From: an uncultured Lachnospiraceae bacterium
GTDB lineage: Bacteria > Bacillota > Clostridia > Lachnospirales > Lachnospiraceae
NCBI GenBank assembly: GCA_905193085.1
Contig: CAJJNI010000050.1
Location: 1-13,724, forward strand
Direction of reading: 5' to 3'
Length of the DNA stretch: 13,724 nucleotides
Part shown: positions 13,540-13,724 of the stretch, in pieces
Layout of the letters: every line of letters starts with the position of its first letter
Numbering within the stretch: position 1 is the first letter of the stretch
Made by a program: the position numbers and the translations under genes
The notes under the pieces: generated by a model
Databases searched by the model: none
Told to the model about the DNA's origin: nothing
Seen by the model: only the letters and a program-made list of their open reading frames with translations

Positions 13540-13553
13540 GCCTTATTTAAGGC
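13540..13553. repeat. GCCTTA-TT-TAAGGC inverted repeat in the atp leader
   Basis: A perfect 6-bp inverted repeat lies in the roughly 95-nt leader between the atp promoter and atpB, about 30 bp before the start codon. It could be a small leader hairpin or a protein binding site. No other gene or element is seen in 13554-13609. Confidence 0.5.
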
Positions 13554-13609
13554 AATGATATAACACCAGAAATGATGTTTCTTCCTATTAAAAGGATTAA
13601 TCGTTACTC

Positions 13610-13655
13610 ATTGTAGCACTATCATTTTACATTTTCAACAGTTTTTTTTATTTTT
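13610..13655 (-). promoter_or_regulatory. Promoter of the ATP synthase operon with A-tract upstream element
   Basis: On the minus strand, -35 TTGAAA (13633-13638), a 17-bp spacer and -10 TACAAT (13610-13615). Directly upstream are two A-tracts (complement of 13642-13655), resembling an UP element that would strengthen transcription. The leader to atpB is about 95 nt. This promoter probably drives all seven genes down to the terminator at 7074-7124. Confidence 0.8.
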
Positions 13656-13688
13656 TATCTATTTTAACCATTTCCTCATTTGTAAAAC

Positions 13689-13724
13689 TAACTTCCACCC
13701 CTATATGACTTGTCGTGGAAGTTA
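13689..13724. repeat. 10-bp inverted repeat at the right edge
   Basis: TAACTTCCAC (13689-13698) and GTGGAAGTTA (13715-13724) form a perfect 10-bp inverted repeat with a 16-base centre. It reaches the last base of the window, so it may extend further. It could be the terminator of a gene outside the window, although the following minus-strand sequence (GTTTTAC) is only weakly T-rich. Confidence 0.6.

Overview
The window reads as chromosomal core DNA of an AT-rich Gram-positive anaerobe, most likely a clostridium of the Lachnospiraceae type. The basis is the low G+C, the strong AGGAGG-type ribosome binding sites, the feoA-feoA-feoB iron operon, an Rrf2 regulator with cluster-type cysteines, an ABC-class ATPase of the MRB1590-like family and a bacterial F-type ATP synthase operon. 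This assignment is inferred from protein character, not from a database search. I see no phage, insertion sequence, CRISPR array or integrase.

Layout. At 1-2855 (minus strand) lies a ferrous-iron uptake operon: two small FeoA proteins, then FeoB, which runs off the left edge. Its promoter at about 2957-2986 is overlapped by a perfect GTTAGT-N4-ACTAAC palindrome, and the same pattern recurs just before feoB. Upstream on the same strand is an Rrf2-family regulator with three cysteines (3198-3632), a good candidate for an Fe-S sensing regulator. Between it and the feo promoter are a possible folded RNA element and a terminator. At 3846-4781 (minus) is an unrecognised cysteine-rich 311-residue protein, followed downstream by a doubtful 22-codon ORF. 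A tRNA-Leu(UAG) gene at 4987-5067 (minus) has its own promoter and terminator. The only plus-strand protein gene, 5256-6992, encodes an ABC-class P-loop ATPase. It converges on the ATP synthase operon, with five 16-bp tandem repeats and a shared two-way terminator between them.

From 13638 down to 7124 (minus) lies the complete F1Fo ATP synthase operon, in the order atpB (a), atpE (c), atpF (b), a fused delta-alpha gene, atpG (gamma), atpD (beta), atpC (epsilon). It has a clear promoter with an A-tract upstream. All eight subunit types are present, but delta and alpha form one continuous 682-codon reading frame. This is the most striking point in the window, because F1 normally holds three alpha and one delta. 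The c-subunit residues suggest proton rather than sodium coupling.

Together the window holds housekeeping energy conversion, iron acquisition with its probable control, a tRNA, and two genes of poorly defined role. The most notable points are the delta-alpha fusion, the acidic extracellular insertion in FeoB, the repeated feo operator, and a possible three-way-junction RNA after the Rrf2 gene.
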